The notes under the pieces are model-generated. The model searched no databases and was not told the DNA's origin. It saw only the letters and a program-made list of their open reading frames with translations. A stretch of DNA of 64,000 nt, from the NCBI GenBank assembly GCA_033764435.1, contig JANRIX010000059.1, positions 62,001 through 126,000 on the forward strand, in the 5' to 3' direction. The stretch is from JAEUMY01 sp033764435 (GTDB taxonomy: Bacteria; Pseudomonadota; Gammaproteobacteria; Burkholderiales; Usitatibacteraceae). A program made the translations under genes and the position numbers. Shown here one piece after another: positions 1 through 8,267 of the stretch (positions are counted from its first letter, which is position 1; each line of letters begins with the position of its first letter).

Positions 1-16
1 AATTGAGGACGAGTAA

Positions 17-1249
17 ATGACACCCGCCCAACTCACTCAAGTCCGCGCCGAATTCCCCTCCCTCGCCTCGGGATTCGTCTTCCTCGACAACGCCGGCGGT
101 TCGCAGGTGCTGGGTCGCGTGGCGGATCGCATCCGTGACTACCTCACCACCACCAGCGTGCAGTTGGGCGCCAGCTACGCCGTCTCGCAGGCGGCGGGTG
201 AGAAGGTGCTGGCTGCCCGCCGCACCATCGCCGAGATGGTCAACGCGAACCATGACGAGGAAATCGTCATGGGCGGCTCGACCACCGGGCTCATGTTCCA
301 GTTCACGAGTGCCTTGTCCTACGTGATCCAGCCGTGCGATGAGATCATCGTCACCGAAACGGACCACGAGGCCAACATCGGCGGCTGGAAGCGGCTGGAG
401 CGCTTTGGCGCGGTGGTGAAGATGTGGAAGGTGAATCGCGAGACGCTGGAACTCGACCTCGCTGAACTCGACCGGTTGCTTTCGCCGCGCACCAAGTGGG
501 TGGCGATGACCTGGGCGTCCAACGTGCTGGGCACGGTGAACCCGGTGGCGGAGGTGGCGAAGCGTGTGCATGCGGTGGGCGGGCGCCTGGCCGTGGATGC
601 GGTGGCCTACGCGCCGCACCGGCTGGTCGACGTGGAGGCGAGCGGCGCGGATATCGTCGTGTTCAGTTTCTACAAGGTGTTCGGGCCGCACTACGCGCTG
701 TTGTGGGGCCGGCATGAGCTGTTGAAATCGCTGCCGGGCATCAACCACTTTTTCATCGGGCCGGACGTGCTGCCGTACAAGCTGCAGCCGGGCAACGTGA
801 ACTTCGAGCTCTCGCATGGCTGCGCCGGCATTGCCGAATATCTTGTGGACATGGGCACATCGTTTGGTGCAAGCGGATCGCGGCGCGAGCGCATGCAGCA
901 TGCGCTCGACGTCTTTGCGCGGCATGAGGATGTGCTGGCCGAGCGACTGCTGGCGTGGCTCGCCACGAATGCGAATATTCGCGTCATCGGGCGGCCTGAA
1001 GTTCGGAGCGGCGACCGCATGCCCACCATCAGCTTCGTCGTGCACGGCAAGCGTTCCGAGGACATCGTGCGCGCCGTGGACCCGCACGGCATCGGCATCC
1101 GCTTCGGCGATTTCTACGCGCGCCACTTGTGCGAGGCGCTCGGGATCAATGCAGCGTATGGCGGGGTCGTGAGAGTCTCCATCGCCCACTACAATTCGAT
1201 GCAGGAAATCGATCGGCTGATTTCAGCGCTGGAATCAGCCATCCAATGA
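17..1249 (+). CDS. Cysteine desulfurase-like aminotransferase (class V, VC1184 subfamily)
   Basis: PLP-dependent fold-type I enzyme of the class V aminotransferase/cysteine desulfurase family. The 410-residue length and the motif SFYKVFGPH, with the probable PLP lysine near residue 220, fit the VC1184-type subfamily. The cofactor-binding aspartate lies in AVDAVAYAPH near residue 194. The ATG at 17 follows the purine-rich GAGGACG. The C-terminal half carries palindrome copy 971-982, read as ANIR. It is followed after 19 bp by the DUF885 gene, so co-transcription is likely. Family members of this subfamily have no firmly known substrate; a role in sulfur or selenium transfer is inference only. 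Confidence 0.85.
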   Translation: MTPAQLTQVRAEFPSLASGFVFLDNAGGSQVLGRVADRIRDYLTTTSVQLGASYAVSQAAGEKVLAARRTIAEMVNANHDEEIVMGGSTTGLMFQFTSALSYVIQPCDEIIVTETDHEANIGGWKRLERFGAVVKMWKVNRETLELDLAELDRLLSPRTKWVAMTWASNVLGTVNPVAEVAKRVHAVGGRLAVDAVAYAPHRLVDVEASGADIVVFSFYKVFGPHYALLWGRHELLKSLPGINHFFIGPDVLPYKLQPGNVNFELSHGCAGIAEYLVDMGTSFGASGSRRERMQHALDVFARHEDVLAERLLAWLATNANIRVIGRPEVRSGDRMPTISFVVHGKRSEDIVRAVDPHGIGIRFGDFYARHLCEALGINAAYGGVVRVSIAHYNSMQEIDRLISALESAIQ

Positions 1250-1268
1250 TTCAACGAGGAGACGTTTC

Positions 1269-3086
1269 ATGTTGCGCAAACTGATGTTGCCGGGCCTCGC
1301 TGCCGGCCTGCTCTCGCTTTCGCTGGCCGCTGCGGCCATGTCGCCGGTGGTGAAGAACACGCCCAGCCTGCAGCTGCACACGCTGCTGAACGAGCACTGG
1401 GAATGGCAGACGAGGCAGAGCCCCGAGTCCGCCACCATGCGCGGCGACCATCGCTTCAATGATCAGCTGCGCGACATGAGCGTCGCAGCGGCGCAGGCGC
1501 GCAAGGCGCAGATGAAGCGCTTTTACGAGCGCCTCAAGGCGATCGACGCCAAGGAAATTCAGGGCCAGGAGCGCATCACGTACGACGTCATGATGTACGG
1601 CTGGGGCCGGCAGATGGAGCAGAACGCGATTTTCGGTGACCTGCCGTTTGCTGCCGGTTTTGGTGATTGGTGGCTGCCGATTTCGCCCATGCACGGACCC
1701 AACCGCAATTGGGGCATGCTGCTGCGCACGACGCCGTTTCGCACTGTTGGGGACTACGAGAATTACCTTAAGCGCCTGAATGCGCTGCCGACGCAGTTGC
1801 AGCAGACCGAGGAATGGCTCGCCCTCGGTTTGAAATCCGGCTGGGCCGCGCCGCGTGCCGCCATGCTGCGGGTGCCGGACATGCTGAACCAGTTCATCGC
1901 TTCGGATGTGGAGAAGCACCCCATGTTCGCGCCCTTTACCCGCATCCCTGCGAATATTCGCGAGGAAGACAAGACGCGTCTCGTCGCGCAGGGTCGCGCT
2001 GCGGTGGGCGACAAGGTGAATCCCGCCTTCATGCGCCTGCAGAACTATCTGCGTGACACCTATCTGCCCGGTGCGCGCACCGAGCTCGCGGCCGGCAAGC
2101 TGCCGGGCGGCGCACGTTACTACGACATGCTGGTGGCCGATTCCACCACGACCAGCATGACCGCGAAGGAAGTGCACGAGCTGGGCCTGGCGGAAGTGAA
2201 GCGCATCAGCGCCGCCATGGACCAGACCATCACCAAGATCGGCTTCAAGGGCGATCGCGCAGCGTTCAACGAGCACCTGCGCACGGCGGATTTCAACTTC
2301 TTCAAGACCGCCGCCGAGATGCTGGGCTACTACCGCGACCTCGCCAAGCGGGCCGACGCACTGATGCCGCAGTACTTCGCCGAGCTGCCGCGCCTGCCGT
2401 ACGGCATTCGTCCCATGGACGCGTCTGAAGGCGCCAACCCGGAGCGCTACAACTCCGGTGCGGCCGATGGTTCGCGCGCCGGTTACTTTGAAGCCAACAC
2501 CAACGATCCGCGCACCCGCCCCAAGCACTGGATGGCCGCCGTGCTGCTGCATGAAGCCGTGCCGGGTCATCACCTGCAGAATGCCCGCCAGCAGGAGCTG
2601 AAGGGCCTGCCCAACCAGCGCCTCTACGGTGGATATGGCGCGTATGGCGAAGGCTGGGGCCTGTACTCGGAATATCTCGGCGAGGAAATGGGTTTCTATG
2701 ACGACCTGTATTCCTATTACGGCCGCCTGTCCGCCGAGATGCATCGTGCCGCGCGCCTTGTCGTTGACACCGGCCTGCACGCCTACGGCTGGACCCGCGA
2801 CCAGACCATTCAATACCTCGTCGACAACGCCGGCATCACCCGCGCGTTCGCTGAAGCCGAGACCGATCGCTACATCGTCTGGCCCGGCCAGGCGCTGTCG
2901 TACAAGATTGGCGAGCAGCGTATCAAGGCATTGCGCAAGAAGGCCGAAGCGGCGCTGGGGGAAAAGTTCGACATCCGCAAGTTCCACAATGCCGTCCTCG
3001 ACAATGGATCATTGCCGCTGGATGTGCTGGATCGGCTGATCGACGAATGGATTGCGGGACAGAAGAAGCATTACGGCATCAAATAA
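1269..3086 (+). CDS. DUF885 family secreted protein (metallopeptidase-like)
   Basis: 605-residue DUF885 protein. The N-terminus is a typical signal peptide (basic MLRK, then a Leu/Ala-rich core), so export to the periplasm or lipoprotein-like envelope location is likely. The family signature HEAVPGHH lies near residues 428-435, followed by GEGWGLYSE about 35 residues later. This arrangement resembles zinc metallopeptidases (two His plus a downstream Glu), but a proteolytic activity for DUF885 is inferred from the motif. Palindrome copy 1950-1961 lies inside and is read as ANIR. The gene follows the desulfurase-like gene and is followed after 16 bp by an enoyl-reductase-like gene. Confidence 0.88.
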   Translation: MLRKLMLPGLAAGLLSLSLAAAAMSPVVKNTPSLQLHTLLNEHWEWQTRQSPESATMRGDHRFNDQLRDMSVAAAQARKAQMKRFYERLKAIDAKEIQGQERITYDVMMYGWGRQMEQNAIFGDLPFAAGFGDWWLPISPMHGPNRNWGMLLRTTPFRTVGDYENYLKRLNALPTQLQQTEEWLALGLKSGWAAPRAAMLRVPDMLNQFIASDVEKHPMFAPFTRIPANIREEDKTRLVAQGRAAVGDKVNPAFMRLQNYLRDTYLPGARTELAAGKLPGGARYYDMLVADSTTTSMTAKEVHELGLAEVKRISAAMDQTITKIGFKGDRAAFNEHLRTADFNFFKTAAEMLGYYRDLAKRADALMPQYFAELPRLPYGIRPMDASEGANPERYNSGAADGSRAGYFEANTNDPRTRPKHWMAAVLLHEAVPGHHLQNARQQELKGLPNQRLYGGYGAYGEGWGLYSEYLGEEMGFYDDLYSYYGRLSAEMHRAARLVVDTGLHAYGWTRDQTIQYLVDNAGITRAFAEAETDRYIVWPGQALSYKIGEQRIKALRKKAEAALGEKFDIRKFHNAVLDNGSLPLDVLDRLIDEWIAGQKKHYGIK

Positions 3087-3102
3087 CTGCAAAGGACCAG
3101 GC

Positions 3103-4098
3103 ATGACCACCATGATTCGCGCGCAATACGAACAACGCGGCCCTGTGCCGCAGGATGTGATCGCCCCGGTTGAGATGCCGGTGCCCGAACTGCAAGCGGG
3201 CCAGGTGCTGGTCGAGGTGCTGGCCGCGCCCATCAATCCGTCCGACGTGCTGACGCTCACGGGCGAATACGGCATGCTGCCGCCGCTGCCGGCCATCGGC
3301 GGCGCGGAAGGCGTGGGGCGTGTCGCGAAGGTGGCCGATGACGTGAAGACCCTGCCGGTCGGCCAGACCGTGCTGCTGCCCGTGAGCAGCGGCACCTGGA
3401 GCACGCATATCGTTCTGCCCGCGGCGAAGCTGATCCCGCTGCCCAACGAAGCGGACCCGCAGCAGCTTTCCATGCTGACCGTGAATCCGCCCACGGCATC
3501 GCTGATGCTCACCGAGTTCGTCAAGCTGGAGCCGGGCGAGTGGGTCATCCAGAACGTGGCCAATTCCGGCGTGGGTTCGTATCTCATCCAGCTTGCGAAT
3601 ATTCGCGGATGGAAGACGGTGAACATCGTGCGCCGCGAGTCGGCTGTGGCCGGCGTGAAGGCGCACGGCGGCGACGTGGTACTGGTCGATGGCCCGGGTC
3701 TCGCCAAGCGGGTGAAGGAAGCAACTGGCGGTGCGACTGTTCGCCTGGGCATCGATGCCGTCGGCGGCAGTGCCACGGACCGGCTGGCGAGCTGTCTCGC
3801 CAACGGCGGCACGCTGGTCAACTACGGGATGATGAGCGGCGAGCCCTGCCAGGTGTCACCGAAGAATTTCGTGTTCAACGACATCACGCTGAAAGGCTTC
3901 TGGCTCGCCAAATGGTTCAAGCTGGCGACCCGTGAGCAGCAGATGGCGTTGTACGGCGAGCTCACCAAGCTCATTGCCCAAGGCAAGCTGCATGCGCGCG
4001 TGGCGAATACGTTTGATGTGAAGGACATCAAGGCCGCCGTGGCTGCGGCGGTGGCGGGCGAGCGTGACGGCAAGGTGCTGATCGTCCCGAGGCGCTGA
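3103..4098 (+). CDS. MDR-family 2-enoyl thioester reductase-like oxidoreductase
   Basis: 331-residue zinc-independent medium-chain dehydrogenase/reductase. The sequence NPPTASLMLTEFVKL and the glycine-rich stretch NVANSGVGSYL near residues 145-160 match the Etr1/MECR (2-enoyl thioester reductase) branch, which reduces enoyl-CoA or enoyl-ACP with NADPH. The typical zinc ligands of alcohol dehydrogenases are not apparent. The reading frame opens at 3052, but the ATG at 3103 has an AAAGGA ribosome site and avoids overlap with the upstream gene. Palindrome 3595-3606 encodes ANIR just after the nucleotide-binding motif. True substrate is unknown; quinone reductase-like activity is an alternative. 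Confidence 0.82.
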   Translation: MTTMIRAQYEQRGPVPQDVIAPVEMPVPELQAGQVLVEVLAAPINPSDVLTLTGEYGMLPPLPAIGGAEGVGRVAKVADDVKTLPVGQTVLLPVSSGTWSTHIVLPAAKLIPLPNEADPQQLSMLTVNPPTASLMLTEFVKLEPGEWVIQNVANSGVGSYLIQLANIRGWKTVNIVRRESAVAGVKAHGGDVVLVDGPGLAKRVKEATGGATVRLGIDAVGGSATDRLASCLANGGTLVNYGMMSGEPCQVSPKNFVFNDITLKGFWLAKWFKLATREQQMALYGELTKLIAQGKLHARVANTFDVKDIKAAVAAAVAGERDGKVLIVPRR

Positions 4099-4132
4099 AC
4101 GGCAGGCGCCAAGTTACCGGCTGGTTGCGCAA

Positions 4133-4372
4133 GTGAATCTGCTGAGTGCGTTGTTGATGGGCGTGATCGGCGTTTCCGCGATCGGCTACGCCATCAAGTC
4201 CGTTCTGGCCGGCGTCATCAATTTGAGCAATAAGAGTCGAGGGGAGTATCCCGTGACCTTCGCCGACGAGCCTGTCCTCTTCGTGTTCGGCGTGATCTTC
4301 CTGCTGGTTCTGGGTGGCGCCTCCTGCCTGATGGCATGGCGCCAACTCGCCGGGACAGGCGACGATCAGTAG
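4133..4372 (+). CDS. Small two-helix membrane protein
   Basis: 79-residue protein starting with GTG. It shows two hydrophobic segments, about residues 3-28 and 45-69, separated by a short polar stretch (NKSRGEYP), so it is probably a small inner-membrane hairpin protein. Not recognised as a named family. Its 3' end overlaps the convergent gene at 4366 by 7 bp, which supports compact, real gene ends on both sides. The GTG start lacks a strong ribosome site, so an internal ATG (MGVIG) is possible. Confidence 0.6.
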   Translation: MNLLSALLMGVIGVSAIGYAIKSVLAGVINLSNKSRGEYPVTFADEPVLFVFGVIFLLVLGGASCLMAWRQLAGTGDDQ

Positions 4373-5109
4373 GGGAAGGTCTTCAGGAAACGGATGAGCG
4401 CCGGCGCGTCCTGCGTGGTCGCGGCGAACACGTAGTGCTCGCGCATCCAGGCGAAGGTGATGCCCTTGTCCGACTTGCCGACCATCCATGTGCCGTCCGG
4501 TGAGGGCTTGGACGACGCGCACTTTTCCTCAAGCACCCGGATGCGCGCCAACGCCTCGTCCTCGTCCCAATAGCTGCCGACTTCCACTTCCAGTTTCGCA
4601 CCGCCGCCCGAGTAGAACGCGCGCGCCGGGTCGGTGGCCAGCGTGCCGGACGGTTCATTGGCCGGGCGGGAAAATTCACCCACGTTGATCGGCAGCAGGT
4701 TGGAAATCTCCTGGCCGTAGGGCCGCTCGTAATCCTTGCGGACGGCAATGTCCTCGGTGAGGCGCGTCTGCGGCGGCTGGCCCGGCATCTGCGAATTCGG
4801 GCCTTCGCCGGGGACGGTGGGCGGGCCCTTGTCGTCATCCGCCTTGGGGGTGTCAGCGGCCTTGGTGGGCATGGTGCCCGCGACTTTTTTCGGTGCGTCC
4901 TCGGCCGGCGCCTCGTCGTCCGCGAACAGGTCTGCGAGGTCGGTCTTCAAGAGCTTGCCCACGTCCGTCTTGAGCACCTTGCCCACATCGGCATTCAGTA
5001 CCTTGCCGACATCGGCATTCATGACTTTTTTCAGCTTGTCCAGCACGTCCCGAGTCTCCCTCTGTCCCTGATCCGCGTCCCGCGACACGTCACCGGGCGA
5101 ATTTAGCAT
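4366..5109 (-). CDS. Hypothetical protein with N-terminal octapeptide repeats
   Basis: Unrecognised protein of about 247 residues. The N-terminal region contains four or more tandem units of the pattern (N/K)-(A/T)-D-V-G-K-(V/L)-L, near residues 29-62, then an acidic, proline-rich linker, then a folded C-terminal half with a VGSYWDEDEAL segment and conserved aromatic residues. No signal peptide or membrane segment is evident. The frame is open to 5253; the start chosen at 5109 (MLNSPGD) is the last ATG before the repeats and is uncertain. The N-terminal repeats look amphipathic and may form a coil. It runs convergently with the small membrane protein. Confidence 0.6.
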   Translation of the reverse strand: MLNSPGDVSRDADQGQRETRDVLDKLKKVMNADVGKVLNADVGKVLKTDVGKLLKTDLADLFADDEAPAEDAPKKVAGTMPTKAADTPKADDDKGPPTVPGEGPNSQMPGQPPQTRLTEDIAVRKDYERPYGQEISNLLPINVGEFSRPANEPSGTLATDPARAFYSGGGAKLEVEVGSYWDEDEALARIRVLEEKCASSKPSPDGTWMVGKSDKGITFAWMREHYVFAATTQDAPALIRFLKTFPY

Positions 5110-5489
5110 GACCCGGTGGACGCACGTAGCCTGCCGCGCCCCGGCGCGCCCCTCGTTCGGGGGATTGCATCCGCCGTCGCCGCGGCCGTCGGGCCGACAG
5201 TTGTTGCGCCGCTGCAACGCTTCTTTCTGTCTGGCGGGTGACGGTATCACCACACATTTTCACGAGTGTGGCGAATATTCGCAGTCGTGCCGACTGCCTT
5301 TGCGCAGGTTGGCAGGCGTGCCGACCCTGTCAGGGTGTCGGCCGCCCGCAGCGAAACATGTCCGCACTGTCGCCATTGCTGTCGCACTGTCGCGATCTGG
5401 TGCGGAACGCGCGAAATGATCGCGCCAATCTTCCATTCCTGACGGCGCCCGCTCCGGATGTGCCGCAACTACACAACAGAGGGAAGACC
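5110..5489. other. Intergenic leader region upstream of TonB receptor
   Basis: A 380-bp stretch without a supported gene. It holds palindrome copy 5271-5282, a short hairpin around 5319-5341 (GCCGAC / GTCGGC arms), and the ribosome site GAGGGAAG just before the receptor start. No recognised riboswitch was seen. It presumably contains the divergent promoters for the two flanking genes. Confidence 0.5.
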
Positions 5490-8051
5490 ATGACCAATCG
5501 CTACAAGACCCTGCGTCGCGCACTCGCCACGGCGGGCGTGCTGACCATCACGCTGGGCACGGCCGGATTGCAGTCCGCCCTGGCGCAGACGCCACCTGCG
5601 CAGGAGAAGAAACCCGAACGCATCGAAGTCACCGGCTCCGCCATCAAGCGGGTCGATGCAGAAGGCCCCGCGCCCATCGAGATCATCACCCGCGAAGACA
5701 TCCGCCGGAGCGGCGCCAGCACCATCAATGAACTGATCAAATCCATTCCGGTGATCGATACCAACGACCAGGGTGAGCTCGCTTCAAACTCCCCCGGCGG
5801 GTCGGGCACGGCGCGAGTCGCGCTGCGCGGCCTCGGCAGCACCCAGACGCTGGTGCTGGTCAACGGGCGGCGCATGCCGGTCAACCCGCTGTCCGACACG
5901 TCGGGCGCGGGCCATGCCTTCGACATCAACCAGATTCCGGTGTCCGCGATCGAGCGGGTGGAAATCCTGAAGGATGGCGGTTCGGCCATCTATGGCGCTG
6001 ATGCCGTGGCCGGCGTCATCAACTTCATCCTGCGCAAGGATTTCCGCGGCTACGAGGCCAAGGCAAGCTACGGCGAATCCAGCCGCGGCGACGGCGCCGA
6101 GAAGCAGTTCGGTTTCACCGCCGGCTGGGGTGACATCTCGCGCGACCGCTACAACATCCTCGCGGCGGTGGATGTGTTCAAGCGCGATCCGATCTTCCGC
6201 AAGGATCGCGACATCTCCAGCACGTCCGACTATCGCCGGTTCGGCCCCATTGCCGGCTTCAATCTCGATGGCCGCAGCGTGTTCGCGCCGCAGGGCAATA
6301 TCCTCACGCCGCAGGGAACGCTGGCCGGCACCACCGTGCGGCCATGCCCGCCGGAAAGCCAGTCGGGGCCGCTCTGCGTGTATGACTTCAACCGTTCGCT
6401 GCTCACCGCCTACAACGGCGCGGATCGGATGAACGCGCTGGTCATCGGCACGTATGAGGTGTCCTCCAGCATGACGGCCACGGCGCAATTCAACTACTCG
6501 AGCAGCGAAGATCTGTTCGAAGCCCATCCGGTGCCCGCGTTCTTCCCGCTGCCCGGTGGTGGCGGCAACTACGCCGGCCGCTTCATGCAGGGCGGGCCGC
6601 GCATCACCGAGCGCGAGGGCACGTTCCACAACCTGCAGCTGGCGCTCGAAGGCAATCACTCGGGACTCGACTGGAAGGTGGGGCTGTCCAGCGGCGAGGC
6701 CAAGGTCACCAACCAGGACCGCAACTACTACAACGCCAACCTGTGGAATCCCGCGCTGGCCGCTGGTCGCATCGATGCCACATCGAGCAACAACGACCCG
6801 GCCTTTGTCGAGAGCCTCAAGGTCAGCCCGCGTCGCGTTGGCAAGGTCGGCATCGATCTATTCGATGCGCTGGTCTCAGGCGATGCGTTCAAGCTGGGCG
6901 GCGGCCCCGTGCGCTACGCCGTCGGGGTCAATTTCTGGCGCGAGTCCAACACCGACACCCCGGACCCGTTGTCCGTGCTGGGCCAAGTGGTCGGCAGCAT
7001 CCAGCAGTCGCGCATCGACAAGACGCGCAATGCGACCGGCATTTTCGCCGAGCTGCAATTGCCGGTGACGCGCGACCTGGAAGTGCAGGCGGCCGTACGC
7101 TACGACAAGTACGACTCCGCCAGCCGCTCGTCGCCCAAGATCGGCGCCAAGTGGCAGCTGAACCGGTCGCTCGCCATGCGTGCCTCGTATTCGAAGTCGT
7201 TCAAGATGCCCACCCTGAAGCAGCTCTTCGGCAATCCGGGCGAGGGCGCTATCAACCTCACCAGCGAACAGTGCCAGGCGATCAACCTGCCGGCGGGTTG
7301 CAACCTGCCCGCTTTCCGCGTGACCGGCTCGAACCCGAACCTGAAGCCCGAGCTGGGTGACAGCCTGAACGTGGGTTTCGTCGCCGACCTGGGCCAGGTC
7401 TCGTTCAGCCTCGACTGGTGGGAGATCGACAAGGAAGACAACATCACGACACCCACCATCCTCTCGGCGCTGCAGCAGGGATTCTTCTTCCGCACCCCGG
7501 ACGGACGGCTGAATGTGCTGCAGAACCTGCAGAACTTTTCGCAGGCGCAGACCCAGGGTCAGGACGCAGACGTGCGCATCAACGTCGGCGAAACCGGCTG
7601 GGGCAACCTTACGCTGCGCGCACTGGGCACGCACTACACCCGCCAGCGCACGCGCACTACGGCCAGCGATCCGTGGGCCGAGTTCAATGGCACGTATGCC
7701 GCCCCGCGCTGGCGTTCCAGCTACATCGCAACGCTGGAGAAGGGCCCGTGGACGGTGCAGGGCCTGTGGCGCACGGTCTCGGGCTTCTACGACACGGTGC
7801 AGCCGGCGGAGAACTTCAGCCTGCTGCAGACAGTGCGCCGCGTGGGCGTACATGAGGAGCTGGACCTCACCGTGTCCTGGCGCGGCATGAAGAACCTGAC
7901 GCTCTCGGCTGCGGTCAAGAACGCGCTGGACAACATGCCGCCCTTCAGCGCCACCAACGCCACCAACAACAACTTCACCCAGCTGGGCTTCGCGGAGCTG
8001 TACACCAACCGCGGGCGCTTCTGGCAGTTCTCTGCCAGCTACCAATTCTGA
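5490..8051 (+). CDS. TonB-dependent outer-membrane receptor
   Basis: 853-residue TonB-dependent receptor. A signal peptide (MTNRYKTLRRALATAG to ALAQ) is followed by a TonB-box-like region and a plug domain with VALRGLGSTQTLVLVNGRR and the typical IERVEILKDGGSAIYGADAVAGVINFI near residues 150-180. The remainder is a long beta-barrel ending in ASYQF, with the terminal Phe needed for outer-membrane assembly. The long ligand-free plug start resembles receptors for oligosaccharides or peptides in Xanthomonadales, but the ligand is unknown. The ATG at 5490 has ribosome site GAGGGAAG. The last 28 bp are duplicated immediately after the stop, and a strong terminator follows. Confidence 0.92.
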   Translation: MTNRYKTLRRALATAGVLTITLGTAGLQSALAQTPPAQEKKPERIEVTGSAIKRVDAEGPAPIEIITREDIRRSGASTINELIKSIPVIDTNDQGELASNSPGGSGTARVALRGLGSTQTLVLVNGRRMPVNPLSDTSGAGHAFDINQIPVSAIERVEILKDGGSAIYGADAVAGVINFILRKDFRGYEAKASYGESSRGDGAEKQFGFTAGWGDISRDRYNILAAVDVFKRDPIFRKDRDISSTSDYRRFGPIAGFNLDGRSVFAPQGNILTPQGTLAGTTVRPCPPESQSGPLCVYDFNRSLLTAYNGADRMNALVIGTYEVSSSMTATAQFNYSSSEDLFEAHPVPAFFPLPGGGGNYAGRFMQGGPRITEREGTFHNLQLALEGNHSGLDWKVGLSSGEAKVTNQDRNYYNANLWNPALAAGRIDATSSNNDPAFVESLKVSPRRVGKVGIDLFDALVSGDAFKLGGGPVRYAVGVNFWRESNTDTPDPLSVLGQVVGSIQQSRIDKTRNATGIFAELQLPVTRDLEVQAAVRYDKYDSASRSSPKIGAKWQLNRSLAMRASYSKSFKMPTLKQLFGNPGEGAINLTSEQCQAINLPAGCNLPAFRVTGSNPNLKPELGDSLNVGFVADLGQVSFSLDWWEIDKEDNITTPTILSALQQGFFFRTPDGRLNVLQNLQNFSQAQTQGQDADVRINVGETGWGNLTLRALGTHYTRQRTRTTASDPWAEFNGTYAAPRWRSSYIATLEKGPWTVQGLWRTVSGFYDTVQPAENFSLLQTVRRVGVHEELDLTVSWRGMKNLTLSAAVKNALDNMPPFSATNATNNNFTQLGFAELYTNRGRFWQFSASYQF

Positions 8052-8079
8052 GCAGTTCTCTGCCAGCTACCAGTTCTGA
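8024..8079 (+). repeat. Tandem duplication of the receptor gene 3' end
   Basis: Two adjacent 28-bp copies (8024-8051 and 8052-8079), 27 of 28 bases identical. Each encodes QFSASYQF followed by a TGA stop in the receptor frame; the only difference is a synonymous CAA/CAG. A shorter third echo (GAGTTCTGAG) follows. See the finding on duplicated gene ends. Confidence 0.9.
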
Positions 8080-8110
8080 AGAGTTCTGAGTCGTTCTCCG
8101 CAGCGCCTCC

Positions 8111-8141
8111 GGCCGGTGCCCATCGGGTACCGGCCGTTTTT
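8111..8141 (+). terminator. Rho-independent terminator after the TonB receptor
   Basis: An 11-bp stem (8111-8121 with 8125-8135, one G-T wobble) with a 3-base loop is followed by five T residues at 8137-8141. It lies about 60 bp after the receptor stop. Confidence 0.85.
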
Positions 8142-8267
8142 CATTCGCCGCCGAGGTGATGTCTGACACGCCCGTCACGCCCGTTGCAATCCGTCGCAAT
8201 GGGTGTCCGGCGATTGCTTATCATGGCCGTTTGCAGGCATTCCCGGCCGTTTCGTCAGCAACCGCGC

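Noticed and set aside
1251..2987. Long open frame on the minus strand opposite the DUF885 gene
   Set aside because: It is a mirror of the high-GC codon bias of the true plus-strand gene; it lacks any recognisable motif or ribosome site.
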